Below are positions 48,401-61,117 of a stretch of 64,000 bases of DNA, piece by piece (position 1 is the stretch's first letter; every line of letters starts with the position of its first letter). The notes below the pieces were generated by a model. That model was not told where the DNA came from. It ran no database searches and saw nothing but the letters and a program-made list of their open reading frames with translations. Location of the stretch: NCBI GenBank assembly GCA_009792885.1, contig WMCF01000067.1, positions 2,026,016 through 2,090,015 of the forward strand. Reading direction: 5' to 3'. The DNA comes from Eremophila alpestris peregrina (lineage: Eukaryota > Chordata > Aves > Passeriformes > Alaudidae). The translations under genes and the position numbers were made by a program.

Positions 48401-51400
48401 TCTGAAAAAGCTGCAGCAATGACACAGAGGTATGACTGTTCCAGAAGTGACCTGGTCTCCAGGCTGTGAACACAGAGTGCCTTCCCACAATTATCTGCAG
48501 CAAAGTTCCATTTCAAATTAACTGATGCAAAAGGTCTGGGGTTTTGTTGTTACTTGTTAAAACCAGCATGAATAGAAAGGGCCATTTTCCTAGGAGTGTC
48601 TTGTGGTCTGTGTTTGGTGTTTGCAGTCTGATGAAGTCAGGAACCAGTGTCCCAGTGTTTTATGTGTTCCTTGCTAAGGTTATGGGATCATGCTGAAAGG
48701 AAGGCAGGAGTACAAGAGACTGCTGCCTAAGAGAGAATTTAATCCTGTGCATAGACAAACTTGATCTAAGCCTCACTTTCCTTTCTCAGTAGTGTGATCC
48801 TGCCAGTGAGCTTTAGATCAGAAATAGAACAGACAGAGCAATCTGCTGGGAGCAGGATTTCCTTACCTGCAGGGACAGAGTCACTGTGATAGCAGCCAGC
48901 AGTGAACCCATGATCCAGTAGCCTCCTCTGAGGAGCACTTTCCTGCCCAGCCTCTCAATGATGGAGCTCTGAGGGACAGAAATCACACAAATGACACAAA
49001 GTGTCAGTGCTGAGAGCAAAGGGTGCCCCCTGCCCTGGCAATGTCACTTACACACACTACAGCAGCCACGAGTTCAGAGAGTCCAATGGAGAGGGTCATA
49101 TAGGAGGCCATTTCTTCATCAAAGCCAGCTGCCTGGAGCACTTCAAAAGTATAAAAATAAATCTGGAAAAAAACCCCCATCAAACAGTCAGAGAAGAAAA
49201 TAATTGATTTCTTACCCAAACTTGTGTGACACTGCCCTAGATATGAGCATGCAGCTCATATCCAGCTCAGCTTTGGAGTGAGCTGGAATTCTGCACTCTT
49301 TTTTGATAGTATTCACTTTATCAGCAGACAAAAATATTATTGAACATTAATTAATTAATTAGACAAAATTGAGAAAGATGGGATAATAATCCAGCTACTA
49401 CAATGCAATTAGGTTTGCAGACTCCTGATTCAGGTGCTTTCAGAAACAGCCAGGTCTATTTTGTTTTCAGAGCCCATCCAAAATCATCATTGTAAGACAT
49501 TCCCAAGAAAGAAGAGTGTGGGTTGTGGAGTCATGAGGGGGTAAACCAAACATCTTTTCAAGTATATCTGCTAGTGTCTGGAGATATGCTGAGATGATAA
49601 AGATTCCAGTTTAAGCTGTGTTAGATTCAGCTGTGTATTTCTTTGACAGATGCTGCTGCATTGTGGTGTTAGAGGTGGGAGGGTGATGCAGGCAACTGCA
49701 AAGCTGTGACTTCAGAAGGGTCCCAGAGAAGCAAAAAGCACTGCTGTGAGGAAGAGCAGAGCTGCACGAGCTGCAGGACAGGGAGCATGTTTGTTGTTAG
49801 CTCTAAGGGCAGAGTGAGCAGACTGCCATCCCAGCATGTCAGGGGATAAACAGCAGCAGCTGCAGTGAGCAGTCACAGAAAACTTCAAATTTTGCCAGTG
49901 GAGAGTGGGCTCATTGGTGAGAGTGAGCTCTGGAGCTCTGCAATGGCTCCCAAAGGTGGCTGTTCAATGAGCCTAACCACAGAGGCAGGGAACTCCAGCA
50001 AGGACACAGAGCTGGGCAGAGGGATGTCACACAGAGAGCCCAGCCAAGCTTTGTGGCTGCTGCTGTCCTGGGGAAGGGCTGGCACACAGCAAGGTTTGGT
50101 CTGAGAAGCCTGAGGAAAATAGAGAAGCTGCTGTGAGCTGTGAAACCTTGGGACTTTAGGGGGAAATACACTCAACTGCATTGATGCCACAGAGCTGAAT
50201 TGTGCCTGTCAGGATAACGATCATGTACAGCTGCCAACGGAAAGCTGGTTCTTTCACTAGTTCCAGGACACTCAGGATCTTGGTGTTTTTCATGGTTGCC
50301 TTCTCTTTCATGATGTCATCAATCTCTGCTTGGTGCTGGCCTTCACCCCAAAGCTGCCTTATGGCTGTGAAGAGGAGAGCAAGACCTGCCATGTTAATTC
50401 CTGTCTGTTTATTCCCTGGGAAGTTTTCTGAGGGGTGATACAGGTGTCTGGCAGCCCAGGGTGCGTGGGCTGGGCTGTGCTGAGAGGCACAGATGTCCTA
50501 CAGGGTCCCCTCCTGCACAGGTGGGACCTGCTGTGACACAGGGGACTAGTGGGGTGTACAAGGGCTCCCTCCCTGCTCATGGGGCCAGTTTCCTGCCTTC
50601 CTCCTTCTCTCAGGGTGTGAGCAGGGTACACAGCCAACAACCAGAGCTAAGGGGTGCCCAGTGGAGCCCTGCAGTGCAAACAGCTATTTTTCATTTATCA
50701 TTTAGCATTAATCATCAGACTGACAGTGCAGGTGGGGTCAGACAAATGTGAAAGGTTTTGTAATACAGAGCTGTAGAGGGAAGTGGTTTTGTGTTCCTTG
50801 TGGGGACCACAACAATAATGGACTTAGTAGGTATTCACAGAGCATGTGGGAAATGAGCAGGGACAAACTTTGTCCTATTTATTCCTTTCCATATGGGGAA
50901 AGCAGGCATCACAAAATGATTCTAAGTCAAGTGGGGAACAGGAACCCAAAGCCCTCAGTTACCTTTTTTGCAGCCTTCCATGTCTCCTTTGTGCATGAGG
51001 AGATATGGAGGGGACTCTGGGAAGAAGGGGAGTGCCACCAGCTGGAGCAGTGCTGGGAGCCCACAGGAGGCCATCAGCATGGGCCACAGAGACTGGCTGC
51101 CCAGCAGCTCCCTGCAGGGACAAAAGGTGTGTTAGAGTTCAGTGCACTGCCTCAGCAGAGAAAGGAGTGGGTGGCAAAGCAGAGGAAGAAGCAAAAGGTG
51201 GAAGGGATGCAGAAATGAATTGTGTGGGTAAACAATTGCATGATACCTTTGTCCTGAAATTTGCCCTACGGCTTTTCCCAAGGACCAAAAGAAAGAGGAA
51301 GTAGAGTTTGCAAATCCACGCAGCTTCCTGGGGGAAATTTCTCCAACATATTGGTGATGTAGAGGGACACCAAGACCTTGAGGTGAAGAGGGAATTATGG

Positions 51401-54400
51401 GAGAGAATAAAGAAGACATAAGCATTGGAAATAAAACTGGATGTAAATAATGAGGTATTACAGAATACAGCTGTCTGTGGCACATAACTCACACATGAGA
51501 CTTTCAGTACCAGATTTTTTAATTCTCTCTACAAAAATATTGGTCCTCTTCACAGAGTGAAGTTTCCTGATCTTAAGAAATGTACAGTTTTCCCTTTAAA
51601 GTGCAGGTGCAGCCTCATCTTAAGATCTCCTGTGAGCCTCAGCATGTTTTAAAGGACACAGGGTATGCAAGTGCTGAATAACTAAACACTTTTCAGCAGT
51701 ATTTAATATGGTTGTAGTTAACCCACATTGTCTCAGCCTTTTCTGACATCATGCTATTGAAGGGCTGTATGGTAGATACAGCAAATTATCACATATAGTG
51801 CTATAGTCAATGTTGATTTGTATGTGATTTAGGTGGGGACATGAGTTTTTCTTTTCTGCTATCCAGCAATAATTTTTATGATTTCAGGCAGAGCTGAGGT
51901 TTTCAGTTATATTTATGAACTCAGACATGCTAAATACTAGTCTGGGAACAGAAGCTTTTTCCTGATATGATGGTCACAGCCCCTTTTATCTGTTTCAAAC
52001 ACAACATGTTCTTCTCTTGGCTGCATGTGATGGCAAAGCAATCTTTTTTGATTGCAGTCTCTTTAACAAAAATCAGGTTTTTGAATGAGGCATGATACAG
52101 ATTCTAGACCAGAGCAAGGCCCCTGTGGGTAAACTGTTCTCAAATTACAACCATAGTTCTTCAACACATCTGTATGTCAGAGAAGCAATGTACAAAGTCT
52201 GGTTATTTGAAAAATAGGCATTAACTTCTAAGTTAACTCTTTAATAAGTTAAAAGAGGCATCCCTGTGAATATGTAAACAATGGAAAGACAAGTTTTGTG
52301 TAGGGAAAAAAAAATACTGCTTTCAGCACAGGATGTTTTTACTGCCTGTAGTCTACTTGCTAGGAGAGGTTTTACTTTATTAAGCCCAGATCTTTGTACT
52401 AACTCCAAGGACTTGCTACTTGGAATAGTCCCCTTATGAAAATACTAGCTTTAAACTGTATAATTTTCAGTACTGCAAGCTAAATTTAAGAGAATATTAT
52501 GCATATTTTTCCTTCAGAAAATCCCTTGTTTCATGTGGTATCAAAACTTTTCTGACATATCTGAATATCCATACACATGGCAAAGCTGAATTTCATTTGG
52601 TATCTGTGAAATTCATAATAATTCTGCTCTTTCTTGCAGAGCATTATAGAAAATCTTCTTACAAATGATCAGCAACTTCAGCATTTTGTTTTCTTAGTGG
52701 AGGCTTATTATTTATTATGAATGAAGATGTAAAATTGTGTGAGATTCTGCTGACCTGTGGGAGAAGTCACTCACCTGCACTTACTCCACACATGAAGCGT
52801 CCAATCAGAATCATCTCAAAGGACTGGGATATTTTACCACAGCCCATGATAGATGCTGCCACTATCATGAGCACATTGTTGCACAAGAGACATTTCTTTC
52901 TGTAAGTGCAAGAAAATGAAAATATTTTTGTGAGTCAGAAGGGACATGACACTTAATGCCATGCAGGAAGCCTTGGCTGAAGTTGTCTTGATTTTTGAAA
53001 TGACACATATGTGGTCCAGGAGAAAACAAGCACTGGGTACTTTGGACTCATGGTGTGCCTTGGCTGCACCTGGGAGTTTGGGAACACTTCTGGGTTGTGT
53101 AGCAGAGAAAAATCTGAAAGCTTTTCTGCACTGTGAGCCACATTATTGCAGCACCAACAAGGATCTCAATGCTTCTGTGTTCTGAGTAGCACTTGCAAGA
53201 ACCCATTCTGACTCCAGCCAGGTGCTGCCTTTCCTCATTGCTGGGATGACCCCAGCCTGAGGAGCTGTGCCTGGAGTGACAGGCTGGCAGCACAGTCCAT
53301 GGCACAGGACACTCAGCTGACAGCACAGCTCAGCTGGCTCTGCCACAGCCATGGCTAAGTCTGAAAGTGTCTCATTTAAAACCTTGCTATCATTTCCTTA
53401 AGCCAAGATTCAATAGACAAATTGTCTTTAAACATACATACTTGCCAAACTTGACAGTGAGGTATCTGCTTCCTGAAGAACCCAAGAGCCCTCCTACACC
53501 AAAGATGGACACAGTGATGGACCACAGGAACAGGAGGTTGTCCTGTTGGATGGGGTAGCCATAACGCTCCAGCCACGTCTCATTAATGAAAGCCTTCACA
53601 TGCTGAGACAGAAAACAAATCCATTAACAATACCTGGGACAGCAGTGCAGGTATTTTATTATATTTACAAAATAATTTTGTTTCTTCAGCTGAAGTTGCT
53701 ATTCACATAGGCTTTGAAAGTGTGTATTAGCTAACAGGCATAGTATAATAGAGTGTCCTATGCTCATGCTGCCATTAAAAGTTCAATCTTTGTATTTTTT
53801 ATCCTTGAAATCTGAGGAAATGAGGCATGGACTGGTACTAAAGAATAGTGTAAACAGTACTACAGTGTTCTGCAAATGAGTTATGGATTTTCTCTCACAT
53901 ACCTGTCAAGAATGCCACATTATACAGAGCAATTCCTAAATACTTTTTCACTCAGAACTTAGTGCTCTGAAGCCAGAAGATAATGCTTTTCCACTAAGGT
54001 GATGTCTACAAAATAATGATGTCTTCTCTCTGGACTTCAGTGCTCTTAATGGACGTTTTACCTGTGATCAGTGGAGAAAGGGGCACATTTTCCTAGAGCA
54101 TGGCTCACTTGTTCTATTTTTCTGTGAGGATGGATAACCATAAAAGTATCAATTGAAACCACTGAAGAAGGCACATGTGCTGTAAGATTTTAGGGGAGAC
54201 AGATGCCACCCTAGTTAGTGTGTGTCTCCTGAGGGACAGTTCTATGAACAACAACTTGCAGATATCTCTTTTCTTCTTGGACATGCTCTGCTCTTCAAGA
54301 CAGCATAGCACAGCAAATGGGAAATGAGAGGAGAATACTGTAATTAAGCCCTTTCACAGGTTTTAATCAGTGAGGAGCAGCCTCAGGCAGGAATGGAGGC

Positions 54401-55162
54401 TCAGTGCTCTCTTGAACCAGTGTGCCACGTGCATCTCTGCCTACCTGAGACATGTAGGTGATGGTAGAGATTTGAAAGCCAATTTGGAACGTGCCTCCAA
54501 TCCCCAGCACCGTGATCATTTGAAAGAGCCCCTGGTACTGCACCTGCAGAAGTAGAATGGAATCTTCTCAAGGCTGTGGCCACATCAGGCTGTTCTCACA
54601 ATCTGTCTTTCATTCTCCAGAAACATCTCATTTGTTTGGGGGATTTTCACATAGGAATGTTCCCTCTGCTTGCCCTGGCATGAGATGTACATCCTCCTGT
54701 GATTTCCCTACACCCAACTCAAGCAAATGCAGCTTCCACAAACATCCTTAGCAAACATCCACAGCTGCCAGCATCCAGTCCTGTTCCCTGTCTCTCAGAA
54801 CCTCTGCCTGCCATGTCTTGCACTAAATAATTAGATGTATTTATCAAAGCACTTTTTTTTTACCAGGTGTGCAAAGCAAATTATGTTTCTAGATGAGTGA
54901 ATATTTTCCAATCCATGAAAACATTTAAGACACATTAACATATTGATTAAAATATGGTAAAGATGGATGGCAGAGCATGTGAAGTGCTGTAATACCTCAA
55001 AACAGTGGGCAGAATCACTTCCAGGATGCCTGTAGTGAACAGGAGCCTTTTTCTTACCAAGGCACTGATTTTGTTTCCTTTGAAGCCCCAGCAGCACACA
55101 AAAATAGCACAGATGTGAAAACCCCAGCAAGTACTCACCAGGTTTGATAGGAAACCAGTCAT
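45417..55162 (-). CDS. SLC2A11: SLC2A11-like facilitative hexose transporter, copy B (complete)
   Basis: Class II GLUT-family membrane transporter, tandem sister of copy A. Twelve coding exons join in frame: 55162-55139, 54543-54445, 53602-53442, 52899-52775, 51376-51247, 51111-50963, 50364-50177, 49162-49052, 48968-48867, 47850-47775, 46432-46305 and 45623-45417. Every exon has exactly the length of its copy A counterpart, giving 499 codons plus TGA. The start is MTGFLSNL. Motifs visible are NET in loop 1, GRFMCGVSAG (TM4), YVGEISPRKLRG, QLCGINA, ERLGRK, a TM10 VGPGG and LPETKGKS. The helix 5 entry reads LGVPLHHQ where copy A has FSLNIHPQ and human GLUT11 VSMNIQPM, so substrate handling may differ. 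The usual PESPR is PESPP (Arg to Pro at 215). Substrate is unknown; human GLUT11 carries glucose and fructose. Confidence 0.92.
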
Positions 55163-55169
55163 CTCTGCC

Positions 55170-57385
55170 TGAGGGCTGGCTGTCCAGCGTGTGGTGTGTC
55201 TTTGTCATCACAGGCTTGTGTCTCTCTGCCTCCTGCCTGCTGCTACAGCAGTGGGCATTTGGCTTCAGGGCCAGAGTTAAATTTTTACTACTTCTTCTTC
55301 ACTCACTTCGACTGGCCAAAGTTAACACTGCCAGATTAAATATTTCAGGAAATAATTACATCTAGTCAGGTCTCCAGGGGGGAAGTTCCAAAGCAGAGAA
55401 AATTTCCTTCTGGGGACCAGTGAGGGCTTTGGGAAACGAGAAGAGTTCAGGCAAAACAATCAAAATAGTTTTGCAGGAACAGTAAAATGCTTTACTTCTA
55501 TGATATAGACTAGTCTGTATATCTGCCATAATCTGCAGAAAGCCAAAAGCAGCTGGTACAAGGTTTAGTTACTGTTATTTATTATTGAGTATGTGGTGTT
55601 CTGTTTCAGATTATTTGAAAAAGTAAATATCCTAATTAAAAGAAAAATAGGCAAATTTCAGAGCCTAATTTTGCTCTTCTGGCCTTATTGGACAGTTGGA
55701 CTGTGCTGAGGAGGGGTATTTGCTGTCTGGTGTTTATGGGGATGTTTGTTGACCAGGTGTGGTGAAAAAGCAGTTAGAGACTAAGACTCATGGAAGTTGT
55801 CAGAGAAGGTAAAAATGCCCAAATGAATTGGGATAGGACCACTGGGATCTTACTCCTTCACATTTCAGCTTTGGCCCAGAATGGCTCCAAAATCAGTGCT
55901 GCAGGCATTGAAAAATCCCCAGAGGCTCCTTTCTCATGAGGTAAAGCTCAAACTGTAGCTCTGCACAGCTTCCACTGCAGGCAGCACTTGGAAAAAGAGG
56001 TTGGTTTGCCTGGGGCTTTCATGTGTGGTTGATGCCCTGTGCCCTCCTTGCCTTCCAGTCTGTGTTCATTCTCCTCATGCCAGGGGACTGTCCTGGGGGC
56101 AAATGGGGCAATGGGTTACACTGAGGCCCTCAGTAAATGCTCAAGCTCACCCTCAGGACTTGTACTTTCAGTTTATAAATGCAATTATTTACAGAGGGGT
56201 TCACTGCAAATCCTGTGAGTCTAAAGAAATGAGAAAAACCAGCATGTTAATGTTAAAACCTTGGTTACTTGTGTAATTCCAACTATTGTCTGTATAACTG
56301 CATAGCTAATGCTGTTTATCCTGGCTGGCAAGAGTGTTTAGAATGATTTGGCATTTTTTGTACTTTCTCTTGAACACAACATTGTAACTACTTGCACATC
56401 TCTTGGCTATTGTTTCAAAAAGTTAATGTTTCCTTTCAATTATGTATTTTTTTCTCAAATTGCAGTGAGGTGTAGGGAGGCTATGTCACAAGGATTCACC
56501 CCTTGAAAATAATTACTGAGCACCTCAAATAGCAGCCAATCCCACCAGCTCACAGTGACATTTCTCTGATATTTTGAGGGATTTCTGGTGATTCTGAGCC
56601 ATGGTACTATTTCACCTTATTAGAAATTGTAGGAGGATTTCATTCTAGGAGCTTACTTCCTGAATCTTTGTCAAGTCAATGAAATGGACCGTTTCTGTTG
56701 AAAATGTCACCCACATTCTTGAAAAAGATGCCACACTGGAAGTTGTGCATGATTTAATGTTTAAAGGATTATTACTGAGTAAGGGAAATCTTGTAATTTT
56801 TTTTTATAGAGCTGTAAGAAATGGACAAACACATGACCTCCCCCTTCATGAAGTGTGTCAAACAGTTTTGTCTGAAACTCAGGCTTGGTTCTAAGCCAGC
56901 CTGAGCCACACTAAACTGCTCATTGTGGATGACTGAAGCCATCTGCAGTTTAATTCTGCACTGAGAGAAACTCAGTGGTTTCTTTCAGATTTGATTTGGG
57001 ATTGTTATAATTCAAAACTCAAAATGAAATTCTGAATAACAAAATCATGGGGACTGGAACTGAAGAAGATATTTGGGTACAAAACACATTCTAAGTGAAA
57101 TCTAGGAGTTTAACATAGCACATATTTTATGTTACAATGATTTGTTGATTGTTGACTGCTCTCACATTTTCAAGGTGATATAAGAGTGACTCTCATTCAT
57201 GAGGATTCCACTTGTGTCTGTGAAAAATGATTGGTATCTTTTTCCATAATAGAAAATAATAATTTGCTTTTGTTTTGCAGTCTGCAAACATCAAGGTCTT
57301 TTATGATCTTAATATATGGTCTTTGTGCTGACCAGTTTGTGTAGGTGGTACATCCCCAGGAGAAGTATTTCCTGTAAAAGAATGA
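55170..57385. other. Intergenic DNA upstream of SLC2A11-like copy B, no gene recognised
   Basis: About 2.2 kb, A+T-rich, with no supported exon and no CpG island over the copy B start. Confidence 0.5.
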
Positions 57386-57387
57386 GG

Positions 57388-57527
57388 TCTCTTCCTAAAA
57401 TTTAATGTGCCAAATTCTTTGGTTATTTTCATAACAAAGTTTTTCTTTGTCTCTGGAAGGAAGAGGAAGATGTTGAGTTGATGAGAGTCTCAGTAAAGCT
57501 AAGGAAGCAGAAAGAGATGAGGTTTTC
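57388..57527 (-). pseudogene. Orphan decayed last exon of an SLC2A11-like gene
   Basis: On the minus strand a good acceptor (TTTATTTCCAG) is followed from 57527 by ENLISFCFLSF, matching the start of the last exon of copies A-C (for example DNLGPFCFLIF). About 20 codons later the frame shifts: the LFLPETK signature continues in another frame, followed by a recognisable but altered tail (KITKEFGTLNF against EITEEFNKLNF). The original frame hits a stop soon after the shift. I see no companion exons 1-11 between here and 61118. It is therefore a relic of at least one further gene copy between B and C. Confidence 0.8.
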
Positions 57528-60224
57528 CTGGAAATAAATCTGAGAAAGAAAATTTTATTTTTTTCTCCTCCTTTTACAGCATTTTGAACATGATGACAAG
57601 ATGATGACAATGAAGGCAAATTTAACTTAATGAAATCCAGTTTGTTTGGTTACAGTGACATGATACACTCCAGTCTTTAGGTGTGAAACAGCAATAGAAA
57701 TGAAACAGTTAAAATCTTCTTCTTTCCTGAAGGCAAGATGGGTAGGGTGAGCAGTCAAAATAATTTGAGATGTTGCTTGAAGAAGTATGAGAGAAAGGCC
57801 TTGGGATAGGATTAAGACAACTCACTAACATTAATATTGGCAGGTTAATCATCTACTCTCTGGTTTATCAGTAACTGTGAGAGGTGCAGCAATAGTGAGC
57901 ATTTGGGAGAACAGGCCTCCTGAGTCTGGCATTTTGGATTGGTGTGGTTTGGGAGGATGAATGCTGGAGATGGAAATGTTCATTAAGCCATGAAGCAGAG
58001 GAGGTGCCCAGCAAAGCAGCCTGGCTTCTTGCAGGAGGCACTGCAGCTGTATCAGAGCCAGCAGGGCTGGAGTTCAGAGGAGAGGGACAGAGGAATCTGG
58101 TTTTAATCCTGCCCTGGTGCTGTGTGACAGGGATGGACAGTCCCTCTGCAGTGTTCCAGCTGTGCTTCTGCTGAGATCAGTTCCTGCAAAAGGACCAGCA
58201 GAGAGAGTGAAATCAGAGAGAAGGAACTGAGACATGAAAGTGGAAGTCACTGCAGCAGAACACACCATTGATCTGGTGCAGTGCCAGCAGTGAACACTGA
58301 TCCATCTGTCTGTTTTTCCATCTGTCTGTTGAGGCAGAAACCCTGGCTTTAGTGTGTGCTCAGCACAGCTCAGAGGTACTGCCACCTGCAACTTCATTTT
58401 GCTGTGAAACCTGTGTAGGCCAGGAAAGAACAGCATGGGAGAAGATAAATGTCACATTTGTAATCCATTTGGCCTCATGCTGTTATCATGGTCACACAGG
58501 AGACACAGGCATTAGAAATTCCCCTTTATAACCCTGCTAGGGGAGCTGAAGCTGTGCTGCCAGAGAGGCCACACAGGGAAGAGGCATGGTTGCAACATCT
58601 GTTGTGTGAGAGACTGAATTGTTTGTCACCTGAGCATGCTGCCCAAAGGCAGCTATAGGTGAGCTCTTTTCCTTTCCTTCTGCAAACAGGAGTGGGTGGA
58701 AAGAGCTGGGAATGAAAAGTCAATGGGAAAAAATTGCAATTTGATTTGGGAAGCATCCTTTACATTTTGACCCCACCATCAATGACTCCTGAAGATGCTG
58801 TATTTGCTTTTCCTATCATGGAGAGAGATTTGTTCATAGAGGTTTGAAAGGGACTTGTGAGAGATCCACCAGTTCCCAATACAAAGAACGTTACAACCAA
58901 CCCTGGTACTGAACATGCAAGGCACAGGACAAGCTCATCACAGAAGGAGCTGTGGTATCATGGTCCCTGCATTTCCAGGATATTGGCTTGTTTGATGATG
59001 CTTAAACCATCTCAGCAGAACATGCAAAGCATAAATACAAAAAAAGATCAGCCAGATAAAGGTTCTGGATTTTCAGTTTTGCTGCTCTTCTTCACATTAA
59101 CTAACTAAATCATCCACAAAACCTTTCTTTTCAAATGTACCATTTCATAACAGGCTACAGGCTAGGAGAGCAGCCTGATAGTATCACACTTGGACATGAA
59201 AGCAAGCAGGTAAAAATGCTACAGAAATACCTCACCATCTAAGAAGTATAGGAATTTAATTTGTAATTTTTTTTAATTAATTTTTGTGACCAGCTGGAAC
59301 TTTCTTCAAAGTTTCCATGATGATTCAGTCCAGAAAGTTATGTCTGTGTCTTTTGATTTTTTTTTTTAATTTTAAATGTTAGCTCTAATTTTAAAGGCTT
59401 GTCCCCTGCCTACCCTATTATTGTGAAAAAATTTGGCAAATATGTTGTGTCTGTCATCTTTAGGAATGGCAATTGCAGCAGGCAACCTCTCAGTTCTGAA
59501 AGTTCATGCTGACAGCTGGTGCTCCAGCTGTGGTACTCACCACTTCTGGAAGGAGCTTGTCCCTCTGTATGGAAAGTGTGGCTGATCCCAGGCAGACAGA
59601 GCTCTGTCAGACTCAGGAAGTGTTTCCTCCCATGCCTCTTATGCACCTTCAGCTTAAGTAGCCATCCTACTCTGAGGCTGGGGTTAATGTTTACTTCGTG
59701 TGATTTCTGTTGATTTATGTTTTTTGTAGCAGTTGGACAACGATTAAAATGGGTGGATTAAATATTTCAGTCCCTCAACAGGAGAGGGCCTTCTGAATGG
59801 GAACATTCAGTATCATGAGTGCTCCCTGGTTTGATACAGGGAGTGATAAAGGGAGTGAATCTAAAATCTAAATCAGGTTTCAATTGCTGGAACACACACT
59901 GGCACTTTAACATCACAGCTCCTTCTGTGGTTATTCCTTCAGAAGCAGTGAGCATATTATTTGAAATTTTTAAATAGAAAACTCCCTAAAGAACCTGAGA
60001 CTCAAATCAGACCTCAGCACAATGACAATAAAAAAGAATGGTTAAACTGCAGAAATAAAGGACTTATGGTCCTGCTAAAGAGGAGGCATGAAATATCATT
60101 TGTAATCATGGCAGATAAAGGAAACATAATTTATCATCCTATACAAAGATAGCAGGGTTTGGGAAGGGAAGTGATTAGACACTGCAGTGATTAGTGATTA
60201 GTGGCCAGCAGGATGGGCAGCCCT

Positions 60225-60305
60225 GGAGCAGCACAGGGCAGGGAGCACAGAGTGAGGGGTAGGATGGTGAGCACAGCACAGGGCAGGGGAGCACAGAGTG
60301 AGGGG
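60225..60305. repeat. Tandem repeat unit of about 46-47 bp running into an assembly gap
   Basis: GCACAGGGCAG-GGAGCACAGAGTGAGGGG occurs near 60230 and again near 60277, nearly identical, and the second copy ends at the N run. Only about 1.7 units are visible. The gap position suggests a longer minisatellite that was not assembled. The far side of the gap is a poly-T run. Confidence 0.7.
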
Positions 60306-60465
60306 NNNNNNNNNNNNNNNNNNNNNNNNNNNNNNNNNNNNNNNNNNNNNNNNNNNNNNNNNNNNNNNNNNNNNNNNNNNNNNNNNNNNNNNNNNNNNNN
60401 NNNNNNNNNNNNNNNNNNNNNNNNNNNNNNNNNNNNNNNNNNNNNNNNNNNNNNNNNNNNNNNNN
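60306..60465. other. Assembly gap (160 N)
   Basis: N run between a tandem repeat and a poly-T stretch. Reading frames crossing it have no meaning. Confidence 0.99.
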
Positions 60466-61117
60466 TTTTTTTTTTTTGAGCAGTTACTTTTTAATAAAAT
60501 GTGCTGAATTTTCAAGCTGCCAACTCTCTCAGTACTCTCTCAAAATCTTACTCTCTGTCTCTCCAGGGCTCTTTCCCTCCAGCTCTCAGCACTGTGTGTG
60601 TGGATTTGTTAACCCTGGTGCCATCCATCAGGCACCAGAACATATTACAAGAACTTCCTGCTGATTTTGCTATGGCTGATCTGCATGGAGAGTGCAGTCA
60701 GTCTGCTCCAGAGGATGCAAGTGAGAGTTCTTCTGTACCAAATGCCTGGGGACCAGGGCTGATCCATGACAGTCATGGAGACAATCAGGATACACAGTTA
60801 CTTGATGTCAGCTCAAGGAAATAGAAGATATTATTCTACTTGGTATTTGTATTCTACCTGACATTTGCTCATGTGCAGGGTTCACAATCAACACCAAGTC
60901 CTTTACAGCATAAAGAAATAACATGAAAATTGTTTGCAAGAACTATGGCTATGTTTAATCTTATCTCCATCCTGTTCTTAATCCTGAGCAGAACTTTCTT
61001 ATAAAGTGAGAAACATAGACACAAATCTTGCTGCTTTAAAGTGATAGCAATGGAGAAAAACTTGAAATACAATTGATGTGTAATGCCTGAACAGTGGAAA
61101 TGACTTCTGGTGGCTTC

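Larger units (their letters stand above)
57540..61100. other. Intergenic DNA between the relic exon and copy C, no gene recognised
   Basis: About 3.5 kb with no supported exon. It includes a tandem repeat and gap at 60.2-60.5 kb. Confidence 0.5.
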
